DNA from: Ahniella affigens
GTDB taxonomy: Bacteria; Pseudomonadota; Gammaproteobacteria; Xanthomonadales; Ahniellaceae
Direction: 5' to 3'
NCBI RefSeq assembly: GCF_003015185.1
Contig: NZ_CP027860.1
Location: 1,736,001 to 1,800,000 of the forward strand
DNA: 64,000 nt
The first letter of the stretch is position 1. Each line of letters starts with the position of its first letter. The translations under genes were made by a program, and so were the position numbers. This document shows, piece by piece, positions 7,831-16,446 of this stretch. The notes below the pieces were generated by a model, which was not told where the DNA came from, searched no databases, and worked only from the letters and a program-made list of their open reading frames with translations.

Positions 7831-9741
7831 ATGAACGACCCTAGTTTGTACCCGTATTTCCTTGGCCCCTACGGCGAGAACGATGACCTGCTCGAATCGC
7901 TGGTCGTTGGGTTTCTGCGCGATCACGTTTATTGGCGGCGCAACCTGCATCCTGAGGATGCCCCAGTCATTCCGACCGGTGCGAATCGGCAGCCGGAATA
8001 CATTGCGTTCGAAGCGAAACTGAGAAAGGAGTTGCACCAGCTGTCGGCTGCATTGAAGCGCAGCGTGCCGTTTCACAGCCCGCGCTACATCGGCCACATG
8101 GTCAGTGACTTGTTGATTCCCGGCATGGCTGCGCAAATGCTGACCTTGCCTTACAACCCAAACAACGTCAGCGCCGATGCGGCGCCGGTCACGATTGATC
8201 TCGAACTGAAAGTCGGTTTGCAGTTGGCGGCGATGATCGGTTTCCCCGCCGATCCCAAACAGCCGGATTGTGCATTTGGCCATCTGACCTCGGGCGGTAC
8301 CCTGGCCAACGTGCAAGGGCTCCGGCTCGCGCTGGCGATGAAGTGCTTCCCAGTCGCGCTTCGAGCGGCCGCCGTGCCGATATCAGGACTGCCGGAATCG
8401 GACTGGGCCGCTTTCAATCTGTCGGGCACCGAAATCATTGGATTGTTGTCACGTTGGCAGTCATTTCTTGCAGAGCTACCCGCTGGCGCTCGTGCAGGGT
8501 GGCGGCAGCAGTTGACCGCTGCGCGCATTGAGACACTTGGGATTCAAGCGTTCTTCAAAGCCCATCCCAGTCTGTCGCCACCGCTCGTCTTTGCGCCATC
8601 CACGGCCCACTACTCTTGGAGCAAAGGCATGAAGATGCTGGGCCTGGGACGTGATCAGCTGCGGCTGATTCCGGGTAAGGCGATGCGCTTGGATGTGCCG
8701 GCGCTGGCCGAGGCGCTGGAGACATGTCGGAGCAAGCAGCAAGCGGTGCTGATGTGCGTTGGCGTGTTTGGTAGTACGGAGTTCGGCACGATCGATCCCA
8801 TTGACGGGCTGGTTGCTTTGCGCAATCGGATGCACTTGGAAGGGCTCGGTTTTGCCGTCCATGTCGACGCCGCATGGGGCGGTTATCTCTGCACCTTGTT
8901 CCGTGCTGAGGATGGCTCCCTTCGGTCAGCAGAGGCGATTGGCCGGGAGTTTGCAAGCTTTCCCAGTCAGACCGTGCATGCGGCGGTCAGCAGTCTGTCC
9001 GAGATCGATTCGATCACGATTGACCCGCACAAATTGGGTTATCTGCCGTACGGGTCAGGCGCCTTTGTTTGCCGCGATCAGCGCGCGATCGAACTCCTGA
9101 CCGAAGCCGCCGACTACGTGTTCTCTGAGCAGGACGAAGGCGATTTCTTCGCCCGGCATCGGCAGCTGGGTCGCTATATCCCAGAAGGTTCGAAGCCCGG
9201 CGCCAATGCGGCGGCGGTCTATGTGACCCATCGGACGCTGCCGCTCGACTACGCGCACTTCGGACGATTGCAGGCACAGAGCATTCGCGCGACCGAAGTG
9301 TTTCTGGCCGAGGCAGAACGCTTTGTTGCGCGCTGCGCCGAGGTGGTGCAGGCGAGCGTGCCGTTTCAGCCTGATAGCAACTTGGTTTGTATCGCCATCA
9401 ACCCGCGCGGGAATCAAGATCCCGCTTTGATGAACCGGTTCATGCGCTCGCTCTATCACGCGTTGAGTGCTGATCCCAGCAAGCCACTGCAGCTGGGCGA
9501 GTATTTCGGGTCCATCACGACGTTGAAGCCCGATGCGTTGGGGCCTTCGGAGACCGCGCGCATGCTGACCACATTGGGGTTTCCAGCTGACGCGTTGCAT
9601 GAAAGCCCAGATGAGACTGATCGCATCGTCGTACTCCGGCATACGTTGATGCATCCGTTCCTGCTGGATCAGGCGCATGGCAGCAGCTACCTGGCTGGTT
9701 ATTTCGAATTTCTGGAGCGGCAGATCGCCCGAGTTTTGTAG
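7831..9741 (+). CDS. Tyrosine-decarboxylase-like PLP-dependent decarboxylase
   Basis: A group II PLP decarboxylase of 636 aa. The PLP-binding lysine lies in DPHKLGYLPYG (about residue 401), preceded by HVDAAWGGYL with the aspartate that contacts the pyridine nitrogen. The N-terminal segment FHSPRYIGHMVSDLLIPG and the DPHKLGY motif resemble bacterial tyrosine decarboxylases of about 620 aa rather than the shorter glutamate decarboxylases. The likely reaction is aromatic (or other) amino acid to amine plus CO2. No amino acid/amine antiporter is adjacent, so an acid-resistance role is not supported by context. An in-frame ATG at 7798 would add 11 residues; neither start has a clear ribosome site. 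Confidence 0.8.
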   Translation: MNDPSLYPYFLGPYGENDDLLESLVVGFLRDHVYWRRNLHPEDAPVIPTGANRQPEYIAFEAKLRKELHQLSAALKRSVPFHSPRYIGHMVSDLLIPGMAAQMLTLPYNPNNVSADAAPVTIDLELKVGLQLAAMIGFPADPKQPDCAFGHLTSGGTLANVQGLRLALAMKCFPVALRAAAVPISGLPESDWAAFNLSGTEIIGLLSRWQSFLAELPAGARAGWRQQLTAARIETLGIQAFFKAHPSLSPPLVFAPSTAHYSWSKGMKMLGLGRDQLRLIPGKAMRLDVPALAEALETCRSKQQAVLMCVGVFGSTEFGTIDPIDGLVALRNRMHLEGLGFAVHVDAAWGGYLCTLFRAEDGSLRSAEAIGREFASFPSQTVHAAVSSLSEIDSITIDPHKLGYLPYGSGAFVCRDQRAIELLTEAADYVFSEQDEGDFFARHRQLGRYIPEGSKPGANAAAVYVTHRTLPLDYAHFGRLQAQSIRATEVFLAEAERFVARCAEVVQASVPFQPDSNLVCIAINPRGNQDPALMNRFMRSLYHALSADPSKPLQLGEYFGSITTLKPDALGPSETARMLTTLGFPADALHESPDETDRIVVLRHTLMHPFLLDQAHGSSYLAGYFEFLERQIARVL

Positions 9742-10000
9742 GAGCGGCTTCAGCCGCGAACGATGCCGCAAGATTGTTTCGGGCCTGAAGGCCCTCCCAC
9801 AAAAGAACGAACGGTGATGCGGCAAGTTTGGTTCGGGCCGGTGGTTTTTGTAGGAGCGGCTTCAGCCGCGAACGGTGCCGCAAGATTGATTCGGGCCTGA
9901 AGGCCCTCCCACAAAAAATTTAACAGTGATGCCGCAAGATCAATTCGGGCCTGAAGTCTCTCCCACAAAAGGGAGCCGGTCTTGCGGCTAGATCAATTCA
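9738..10000. repeat. Cluster of Lysobacterales-type REP elements
   Basis: Two near-complete copies (about 9738-9804 and 9849-9916) and partial copies (about 9811-9841, 9927-9970 and 9979-10018) fill the gap between convergent genes. Each full unit runs GTAGGAGCGGCTTCAGCCGC, a linker GAACGRTGCCGCAAGATTG, then GGGCCTGAAGGCCCTCCCAC. It therefore contains two small palindromes (GCGGCT-TC-AGCCGC and GGGCCT-GA-AGGCCC) bounded by complementary ends (GTAGGAG and CTCCCAC). This sequence type is common between genes in Xanthomonas relatives and Pseudomonas. A half copy occurs at 22717-22747. Confidence 0.85.
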
Positions 10001-10026
10001 GGACTGAAGGCTTTTCGACATCGGGA

Positions 10027-11316
10027 TCAGCTCGGCAACAATTGCTCCAGCAACACGAACGATCCGAACACCAGAATTCGATCCTGATCGTTGGCTGTTT
10101 CCAAAGCAGCTTGTAGTGCTGCCGAAGGCGACTCATGCGCGCGAACAATCTGGGCAGTCGGCCCCATTCCGAGCGCGCGGCGTAACGCGTTTGCGAGCGC
10201 TTCGGCAGATCGACCACGCGTGCTGAACGTATCGAGGCCGCAGACAAACCACAGGTCGATCGACTCCGACAAAGCTTCGGCAATGCCGGCAATATCCTTG
10301 TCAGCAAGAACGCTGAACACGGCAAACGTCAGTGCCTCCGGCGCGCGTTTCTGTTCGACCGCCAGCCAGGCAGCCAAGGCGCGCGCAGCCTCCGGGTTGT
10401 GGCCGACATCGAACACGACGTCACGGCCCTGTATCGCCAATGTTTGCAAGCGCCCACGGGTCTGCATATGCAAAAACACATCAGCGCACGGATCTTGCGA
10501 AAGCGCCGGTGGCCTTGGCAGTCGTGCCAGCGCCAACAAAGCCGATGCGGCATTCTGGACTTGCACAGGCGCTGGCATCAGCGGCTTCGGCAGATCCAGC
10601 CACGACAATACATCCGACTGCAATGACCAGGTGTCAGCCAGTACCGTTACGCGATCCGATTCGCCACGTACAAAAACGGGTGCGCCGATTTGCGCCGCGT
10701 GCTGACGCACGCTGTCAGGGACGTCTGCGAAGCCGACGATTGCAGGGTTCCCTGGCCGAAAAACGCCCGCCTTTTCAAAGCCAATCGACTCGCGCGTATC
10801 ACCAAGCCAGTCTTGATGATCCAAGTCGACTGAGGTCAGCACCGCCACGTCGGCATCGATCAGATTGACGGCATCCAGGCGTCCACCCAGCCCGACCTCC
10901 AACACCGCGAGGTCCAAAGCCGACTCCGCAAATATCAAAAATGCAGCCAGCGTCGTGAATTCGAAATAAGTCAGCCGCGTATCCGCTTGCGCCGCGCGAA
11001 CGCGTTCGAATGTAGCGATCAATCTGGCATCGCTGACGTCCTCGCCTTGCACGGCAATCCGCTCATTGAAATGCTGCAAGTGTGGCGATGTATAGCGTCC
11101 GACCCGCCAGCCGTGCGCGCGGGCGAGGGCATCGATAAAGCCGACGGTCGAGCCCTTGCCATTGGTTCCCGCCACAATGATGGTTTGCGCTGCAACGGAC
11201 GGCGCGCCCAGGCGTTCCCAAACGGCACGAACGCGTTCGAGCCCGAGCTCAATCTCGGTCGGATGCTGGGTTTGCAGAAACCTGAGCCAATCGCTCAGCT
11301 GCCAGGGTTCGTTCAT
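10027..11316 (-). CDS. folC: Bifunctional dihydrofolate/folylpolyglutamate synthase
   Basis: A 429-aa Mur-ligase-like enzyme that adds glutamate to dihydropteroate and then polyglutamylates folates. The ATP loop GTNGKGST is at residues 49-56, followed by YTSPHLQHFNERI and the central VLTSVDLDHQDWLGDT; VFDVGHNPEAARAL marks the C-terminal domain. Length is normal. It is the last gene of the trpB-trpA-accD-folC run, with 80 nt between the accD stop and its ATG. The cvpA/purF neighbourhood that follows folC in many relatives is absent; a REP cluster and a convergent decarboxylase are found instead. Confidence 0.95.
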   Translation of the reverse strand: MNEPWQLSDWLRFLQTQHPTEIELGLERVRAVWERLGAPSVAAQTIIVAGTNGKGSTVGFIDALARAHGWRVGRYTSPHLQHFNERIAVQGEDVSDARLIATFERVRAAQADTRLTYFEFTTLAAFLIFAESALDLAVLEVGLGGRLDAVNLIDADVAVLTSVDLDHQDWLGDTRESIGFEKAGVFRPGNPAIVGFADVPDSVRQHAAQIGAPVFVRGESDRVTVLADTWSLQSDVLSWLDLPKPLMPAPVQVQNAASALLALARLPRPPALSQDPCADVFLHMQTRGRLQTLAIQGRDVVFDVGHNPEAARALAAWLAVEQKRAPEALTFAVFSVLADKDIAGIAEALSESIDLWFVCGLDTFSTRGRSAEALANALRRALGMGPTAQIVRAHESPSAALQAALETANDQDRILVFGSFVLLEQLLPS

Positions 11317-11396
11317 GGGGGTTGGCCAATGCGAGGCATATAAACAACAACGCCGAGCCTCGCGACTCGGCGTCTCGTGCGCGTTCAGCGCGGCAA

Positions 11397-12263
11397 TCAG
11401 ACTTCCGGTCGCGGCTTTTTCATCAGCAGCGCGATGATCTGCGCCAGCCGATCACGCATCTCGCGCCGATCAACAATCAGATCGATCGCGCCGTGCTCAA
11501 CCAGGAATTCCGAACGCTGGAACCCTTCTGGCAGCGTTTCCCGCACCGTTTGCTCAATGACGCGCGGACCCGCAAAGCCGATCAGCGCCTGCGGTTCGCC
11601 AATATTCAAATCGCCGAGCATGCCGAGGCTCGCCGACACGCCACCCGTGGTGGGATGGGTCAGCACCGAGATGTAGGGCAGGCCGGCATCACGGAGGCGG
11701 GCGAGGGCAGCCGAGGTCTTCGCCATTTGCATCAGCGAAAACAGCCCTTCCTGCATGCGTGCGCCACCGGTGGCAGAAAAGCAGATCAGTGCCATGCCGT
11801 GCTTCAGGGCATGCTCGGCCGCACGGGTGAAGCGCTCGCCGACCACCGAACCCATCGAGCCGCCCATGTATGAGAACTCGAACGCGCAGACTGCCACGTC
11901 CATGCCTTTGAGCTGGCCGTGCATCGCAATCAGGGCATCACGCTCGCCGGTTTGCTTCTGCGCCGAAACGATGCGGTCTTTGTATTTTTTGGAATCCTTG
12001 AAGCCGAGTGCATCGGTCGGGCCGAGTTCGGCCGCAATCTCGGTGCCGGTGCCTTCGTCCAGCAAGCGCCGGATCCGTTCGCGGGCGCCAATGGGCATGT
12101 GGAAGCTGCATTTCGGGCAAACCTGGGCGTTTGCTTCGAGCTCGGGCTGGTACAGCACGGCACCGCAGCCATCACACTTGCCCCAGAGGCCTTCCGGTAC
12201 TTTGCGCTTGTCCCCACCCTGGGTGCGGATGCGCTTGGGCATCAATTTGCTGAGCCAACTCAT
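11397..12263 (-). CDS. accD: Acetyl-CoA carboxylase carboxyltransferase subunit beta
   Basis: A 288-aa subunit that, with AccA, transfers the carboxyl group from carboxybiotin to acetyl-CoA to give malonyl-CoA, the first step of fatty acid synthesis. The N-terminal four-cysteine zinc finger is visible as [10 protein letters not shown] and VCPKC, and [12 protein letters not shown] plus [14 protein letters not shown] are typical carboxyltransferase motifs. The start MSWLSKL at 12263 is chosen because it matches the conserved AccD N-terminus; the open frame continues upstream to 12347. It lies 103 nt after trpA and 80 nt before folC on the same strand. Confidence 0.96.
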   Translation of the reverse strand: MSWLSKLMPKRIRTQGGDKRKVPEGLWGKCDGCGAVLYQPELEANAQVCPKCSFHMPIGARERIRRLLDEGTGTEIAAELGPTDALGFKDSKKYKDRIVSAQKQTGERDALIAMHGQLKGMDVAVCAFEFSYMGGSMGSVVGERFTRAAEHALKHGMALICFSATGGARMQEGLFSLMQMAKTSAALARLRDAGLPYISVLTHPTTGGVSASLGMLGDLNIGEPQALIGFAGPRVIEQTVRETLPEGFQRSEFLVEHGAIDLIVDRREMRDRLAQIIALLMKKPRPEV

Positions 12264-12366
12264 TGGGTCGGCATCGCTGTAAGGGGGATGCAATTCATGG
12301 TCGCTCTCCGGTCGGCGCGCGCCGCTGTGCGTGGACGGTCTAGCCATCGATTGTCAACTCATCAGG

Positions 12367-13167
12367 TCATTCCGCCAGCGACTTGCTCAGCGGCTGCATG
12401 AATTGTTGCGCAATTGTGGCTGCTTCGTCACGTGAATTGGCATGGGACAGGGCCTCGACCAGGGCACTTCCCACCACAACGGCGTCAGCGTGGCCCTTGA
12501 ATGCGGCAGCCTGCTCGGCGGTCTTGATGCCAAAACCGACCGCCAGCGGGGTAGGCAATAGCTGTTTCAAACGGTCGATACGCTCATTGGCATCGTCCAG
12601 AACCAGCCGGTCGGCGCCCGTAATGCCAGCAAACGACACGTAATACACATAGCCCTGGGCGAGTCGGGCCATCGCGCCGATGCGGGCGTCCGTCGTGGTC
12701 GGCGATGCCAGAAAGATTTGCTGGATGCCGTGCTGGCGAAGTAAGGCGTGGGCCTGTTCGGCTTCCTCCGGGGGGCAATCGACCAGCAGCACGCCGTCCA
12801 CGCCGGCGTCGGCGGCGGCCTTGGCAAAGGCCTCGTAGCCGAAATACTCAACGGGATTCAGGTAGCCCATCAGCACGACGGGGGTTTCCTGATCCTGCTG
12901 ACGAAAGGCGCTGACGATGTCCAGCGTGTGTTTCAGGTTCACGCCGCGGGCGAGCGCGCGTTCACTGGCCTTCTGGATGACCGGGCCATCGGCCATCGGG
13001 TCGGAAAACGGCACCCCGAGCTCGAGCAAGCTCGCGCCAGCGCGGACGAGGGCATGCAGAATGTCGGCGGTCCAGTCCGGGTGCGGGTCGCCTGCCGTAA
13101 CAAACGGAATCAGGCCGGTGCGGCCTTCGGCCTTGAGGCGGGCAAAGCAGGCGTCGATACGGTTCAC
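12367..13167 (-). CDS. trpA: Tryptophan synthase alpha subunit
   Basis: A 266-aa TIM-barrel subunit that cleaves indole-3-glycerol phosphate to indole and glyceraldehyde-3-phosphate. The catalytic glutamate and aspartate regions are seen in [19 protein letters not shown] and [25 protein letters not shown] and [10 protein letters not shown] form the phosphate-binding part. It starts with GTG, which overlaps the trpB stop codon as GTGA, so the two subunits are translationally coupled. Length is normal. Confidence 0.96.
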   Translation of the reverse strand: MNRIDACFARLKAEGRTGLIPFVTAGDPHPDWTADILHALVRAGASLLELGVPFSDPMADGPVIQKASERALARGVNLKHTLDIVSAFRQQDQETPVVLMGYLNPVEYFGYEAFAKAAADAGVDGVLLVDCPPEEAEQAHALLRQHGIQQIFLASPTTTDARIGAMARLAQGYVYYVSFAGITGADRLVLDDANERIDRLKQLLPTPLAVGFGIKTAEQAAAFKGHADAVVVGSALVEALSHANSRDEAATIAQQFMQPLSKSLAE

Positions 13168-14378
13168 AGCTTGATTCCTTCCAGGCGGGCAATGGTCTGG
13201 ACGTCCTTGTCGCCGCGGCCAGACAGGTTGACGAGCACGAGTTTGTCCTTCGGCAGATCGCGGGCGAGCTTGATGCCCTGCGCCACGGCATGACTCGATT
13301 CCAGCGCAGCCAGAATGCCTTCGGCGCGTGCCAGTTGGTGGAACGCGGCCATGGCTTCGGCATCGGTAATGCCGAGATACTGCGCGCGGCCGGTATCTTT
13401 CAGCCAGGCGTGCTCGGGACCCACACCCGGATAATCCAGGCCAGCCGAGACGGAATGTGTGTCGCGCACTTGGCCGTTTTCATCGCAGAGCAGGTACGTG
13501 CGATTGCCATGCAGGACGCCGGGCCGACCGGCGGCAAGCGATGCTGCGTGCTCACCCGTCTCGAGCCCAAGACCAGCAGCCTCGGCACCGTAAATCGCGA
13601 CGCTCGGGTCATTCAGAAAGGCATGGAACAGACCAATGGCATTCGAGCCGCCGCCGACACAAGCGGTAATCGCATCCGGCAGCCGGCCGTACTCGGCCAG
13701 CATCTGCGCACGGGCCTCACGACCAACGACCGCATTGAAATCTCGTACCAGCATCGGATACGGATGTGGACCCGCAACCGTGCCGATGATGTAGAACGTG
13801 TGATGCACATTCGTGACCCAATCGCGGAGCGCTTCGTTCAGCGCATCTTTCAACGTCTGCGAACCGCTGGTCACCGGCACCACCGTAGCGCCGAGCAACT
13901 TCATGCGAAAGACGTTGATCGCCTGGCGTTCGATATCGGTCGCGCCCATGTAGACAACGCATTCCAATCCGAGGCGGGCCGCAACCGTGGCACTGGCGAC
14001 GCCATGCTGGCCGGCGCCCGTCTCGGCGATGATGCGGGTCTTACCCATGCGCTTGGCGAGCAGGGCCTGGCCGATGGTGTTGTTGATCTTGTGCGCACCT
14101 GTGTGGTTCAGGTCCTCGCGCTTCAGCAGAATCTGCGCGCCACCCACGATCGAACTGAGGCGGCGGGCGTGATAGATCGGACTGGGACGACCGACGTAGT
14201 GGGCGAGATCATCATCCAGCTCGGCCAACAAGTCCGGATCCCGTTTCAGCTGCTCGTAGGCAGCTGTCAGTTCCTGCAATGGCGCCATCAGCGTGTCGGC
14301 AACGAATTGACCGCCATAGGGGCCAAAGTGGCCGCGGGCATCGGGCATTTGGGAGTAATCGATCGGGGCAACGCTCAT
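13164..14378 (-). CDS. trpB: Tryptophan synthase beta subunit
   Basis: A 404-aa PLP enzyme that condenses indole with serine to form tryptophan. The PLP lysine lies in HTGAHKINN, and the phosphate-binding loop is GGGSNAIG. The ATG at 14378 ([10 protein letters not shown]) has AAAGG 7 nt upstream and gives the family N-terminus; a longer open frame to 14456 lacks a ribosome site. It leads the trpB-trpA-accD-folC run and is divergent from pyrC across 104 nt. trpF, often just upstream of trpB in relatives, is not present here. Confidence 0.97.
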   Translation of the reverse strand: MSVAPIDYSQMPDARGHFGPYGGQFVADTLMAPLQELTAAYEQLKRDPDLLAELDDDLAHYVGRPSPIYHARRLSSIVGGAQILLKREDLNHTGAHKINNTIGQALLAKRMGKTRIIAETGAGQHGVASATVAARLGLECVVYMGATDIERQAINVFRMKLLGATVVPVTSGSQTLKDALNEALRDWVTNVHHTFYIIGTVAGPHPYPMLVRDFNAVVGREARAQMLAEYGRLPDAITACVGGGSNAIGLFHAFLNDPSVAIYGAEAAGLGLETGEHAASLAAGRPGVLHGNRTYLLCDENGQVRDTHSVSAGLDYPGVGPEHAWLKDTGRAQYLGITDAEAMAAFHQLARAEGILAALESSHAVAQGIKLARDLPKDKLVLVNLSGRGDKDVQTIARLEGIKL

Positions 14379-14482
14379 GACACAACCTTTGGAGATAAAG
14401 CGCACGGGGCAAGCGCCTATTCTGTCATGGCAGGGCCGGCTACTGGTAAATTCCAACGCTCATGTTTGTGAAGACCGACACG

Positions 14483-15517
14483 ATGCAGACTTATGAATTG
14501 ACCCGCCCGGATGACTGGCACTTGCATCTTCGCGATGGCGAGGCTTTGGCCGCCGTGCTGCCCGATACCGCGCGCCAGTTCGCGCGGGCGATCGTGATGC
14601 CGAATCTCAAACCGCCCGTCACAACCGTCGCGTTGGCCGAGGCTTACCGACAACGCATTGTTGCCGCGCTTCCCGCGGGCTCGGACTTCGAGCCGCTAAT
14701 GACTTTGTATCTGACCGACAATACGCAGCCCGACGAAATCGCCAAGGCCCGGCAGAGTGGCTTTGTGCACGCCGTGAAACTGTATCCGGCGGGCGCAACC
14801 ACCAACTCCGATTTCGGTGTGACCGATCTCAAGCACTGCCGCGCGGCGCTGGAAGCGATGCAAGAGGCGGATCTCGTTCTTTGCGTACACGGCGAAGTCA
14901 CGGATGCCGCAATCGATGTGTTTGATCGCGAGAAGGTCTTTATCGATGACGTGCTGATACCGCTGCGCCGCGACTTCCCGAACCTTCGCATCGTATTCGA
15001 GCACATCACAACGGCAGAAGCCGCCACCTACGTGGCCGAAGCGGAAGGTCGAGTCGCAGCAACGATTACGGCACATCATTTGTTGTACAACCGCAATGCC
15101 CTGTTCAAAGGCGGCGTGCGGCCGCATTACTACTGCCTGCCAGTGTTGAAGCGCGAGCATCACCGCGAAGCCTTGGTGGCCGCGGCAACCTCCGGCAATC
15201 CGCGCTTCTTCCTGGGCACCGACTCGGCACCGCATGGCAAGGCCGACAAAGAGGCCGACTGCGGTTGTGCGGGCTGCTATACCGCCCTGCATGCGCTGGA
15301 GTTGTATGCGACCGCGTTCGAGAATGCCGGTTGCCTTGATCGCCTCGAAGGCTTTGCCAGTTGGTTCGGCCCGGATTTCTACGGGCTACCGCGCAATGCC
15401 GGGCGAATTCGATTAGAGCGAAAGCCCTTGACGATCCCGACTAGCCTCGAATTTGGCGCGAAACAGCTGGTGCCGCTGGCTGCTGGCGAAACCTTATCCT
15501 GGTCTTTGATCGATTGA
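14483..15517 (+). CDS. pyrC: Dihydroorotase (class II, PyrC)
   Basis: A 344-aa zinc amidohydrolase that interconverts carbamoyl-aspartate and dihydroorotate in pyrimidine synthesis. The first metal ligands are in DDWHLHLRDG (residues 10-19); the lysine expected to be carboxylated is in HAVKLYPAGATTNSD, and FEHITTAEAA and GTDSAPHGKADKE supply later ligands and the catalytic aspartate. The sequence matches the E. coli-type class II enzyme (about 348 aa). ATG 14483 (MQTYELTRP) is preferred over the ATG at 14462. A small gene of unknown function follows 8 nt after its stop. Confidence 0.96.
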   Translation: MQTYELTRPDDWHLHLRDGEALAAVLPDTARQFARAIVMPNLKPPVTTVALAEAYRQRIVAALPAGSDFEPLMTLYLTDNTQPDEIAKARQSGFVHAVKLYPAGATTNSDFGVTDLKHCRAALEAMQEADLVLCVHGEVTDAAIDVFDREKVFIDDVLIPLRRDFPNLRIVFEHITTAEAATYVAEAEGRVAATITAHHLLYNRNALFKGGVRPHYYCLPVLKREHHREALVAAATSGNPRFFLGTDSAPHGKADKEADCGCAGCYTALHALELYATAFENAGCLDRLEGFASWFGPDFYGLPRNAGRIRLERKPLTIPTSLEFGAKQLVPLAAGETLSWSLID

Positions 15518-15525
15518 GTCTGTCC

Positions 15526-16038
15526 ATGAGTTATCAGTTGCCTGAAGCGCTCCGTTCGTTCTTGTTCATTACCGAAGTCGATCATTCGAATCCGTTTGGC
15601 CTGAAGATATTTCGCCGCAAGTATCGGCAAGAGCCGCCAGATTTCGAGAAGCACCTGGTGTGCTTCTATCAGGACAACTACGGCGCCTATCATGTCGCCG
15701 GGTATTCGCATATGACGCCGCATGGCGAGGTGTTCCTGTCTGGCGGCTCATGCACCGATGGCGATGTCATTCGCCTGATGAGCGAGAAGCAGCGCGCAAC
15801 GGTCAGCGAACATGGCGGCATTCTGCATCACATTCTCAAATATGCCTTCGTCAAATACGCCGACCAGTGCAAGGCGTTCTTCGGACACTGTGGCGATGCC
15901 CGTGCCTGGGAGGTGGTGATGGCGGTTGGATTTGTGCCGACCCAGCATCAGTATCTGATTGCACATTGGCACCAACCGCTGGCCGAAGCGGAGAAGGCGA
16001 CGCTGATTGGCCAGATCAATGCGATTGGGCCGTTCTGA
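15526..16038 (+). CDS. Hypothetical protein downstream of pyrC
   Basis: A 170-aa soluble protein with no signal peptide. It begins MSYQLPEALRSFLF 8 nt after the pyrC stop, so it is probably co-transcribed. The second half, with FFGHCGDARAWEVVMAVGF and a following QYLIAHW strand, has the helix-strand pattern of the last part of a GNAT acetyltransferase, but no convincing acetyl-CoA P-loop (Q/RxxGxG/A) is visible, so this is only a suggestion. The stop codon lies inside the first copy of a perfect 16-bp tandem duplication. Function unknown. Confidence 0.7.
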   Translation: MSYQLPEALRSFLFITEVDHSNPFGLKIFRRKYRQEPPDFEKHLVCFYQDNYGAYHVAGYSHMTPHGEVFLSGGSCTDGDVIRLMSEKQRATVSEHGGILHHILKYAFVKYADQCKAFFGHCGDARAWEVVMAVGFVPTQHQYLIAHWHQPLAEAEKATLIGQINAIGPF

Positions 16039-16054
16039 GATTGGGCCGTTCTGA
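16023..16054 (+). repeat. Perfect 16-bp tandem duplication over a stop codon
   Basis: GATTGGGCCGTTCTGA occurs twice, head to tail. The first copy contains the TGA that ends the preceding gene at 16038. The rest of the 408-nt gap (16039-16446) contains no gene or regulatory motif I could recognise, apart from the ribosome site of the next gene. Confidence 0.9.
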
Positions 16055-16446
16055 TCTCGACGCAACGGTCGGTGGTTGAAGGTCGCTGCGCGGCGTTGCG
16101 CGTGCGCTCCGCGACCTGCAAGGCGCGTGCTCGTCACCAAGTGTGTTCCAGATTGTCACGGCGGAATCGTCGGTGATCGTCTAGCGATGGTTTGAACCGG
16201 TCCACCCTGGACCGTCAGACCCGCGTCGAGTGTGGTGCGTATCCGGACTCGGTTCCAAAGAATCAATTACTTACGTCATTGGTTTCAGGCAGGCCATTCA
16301 TGGTTTGCGTCGACTCTGCGCGCGTGCAGAGGCTCCTCAACACGATGCGACTGCTCGGCAAGCGGAGTAGTACCATCAACTTGCGGTGTGCGATCCGGCG
16401 CGCTCAAGCGTTGGTTCCTGCACCGATCTACCAACAGGAGCCCGCC

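Noticed and set aside
9738-10000. Possible CRISPR array
   Set aside because: Repeats are palindromic, irregularly spaced, with partial copies and similar spacers; no cas genes. They are REP elements.
13290-14471. 393-codon open frame antisense to trpB
   Set aside because: Complement of trpB, whose motifs are intact.
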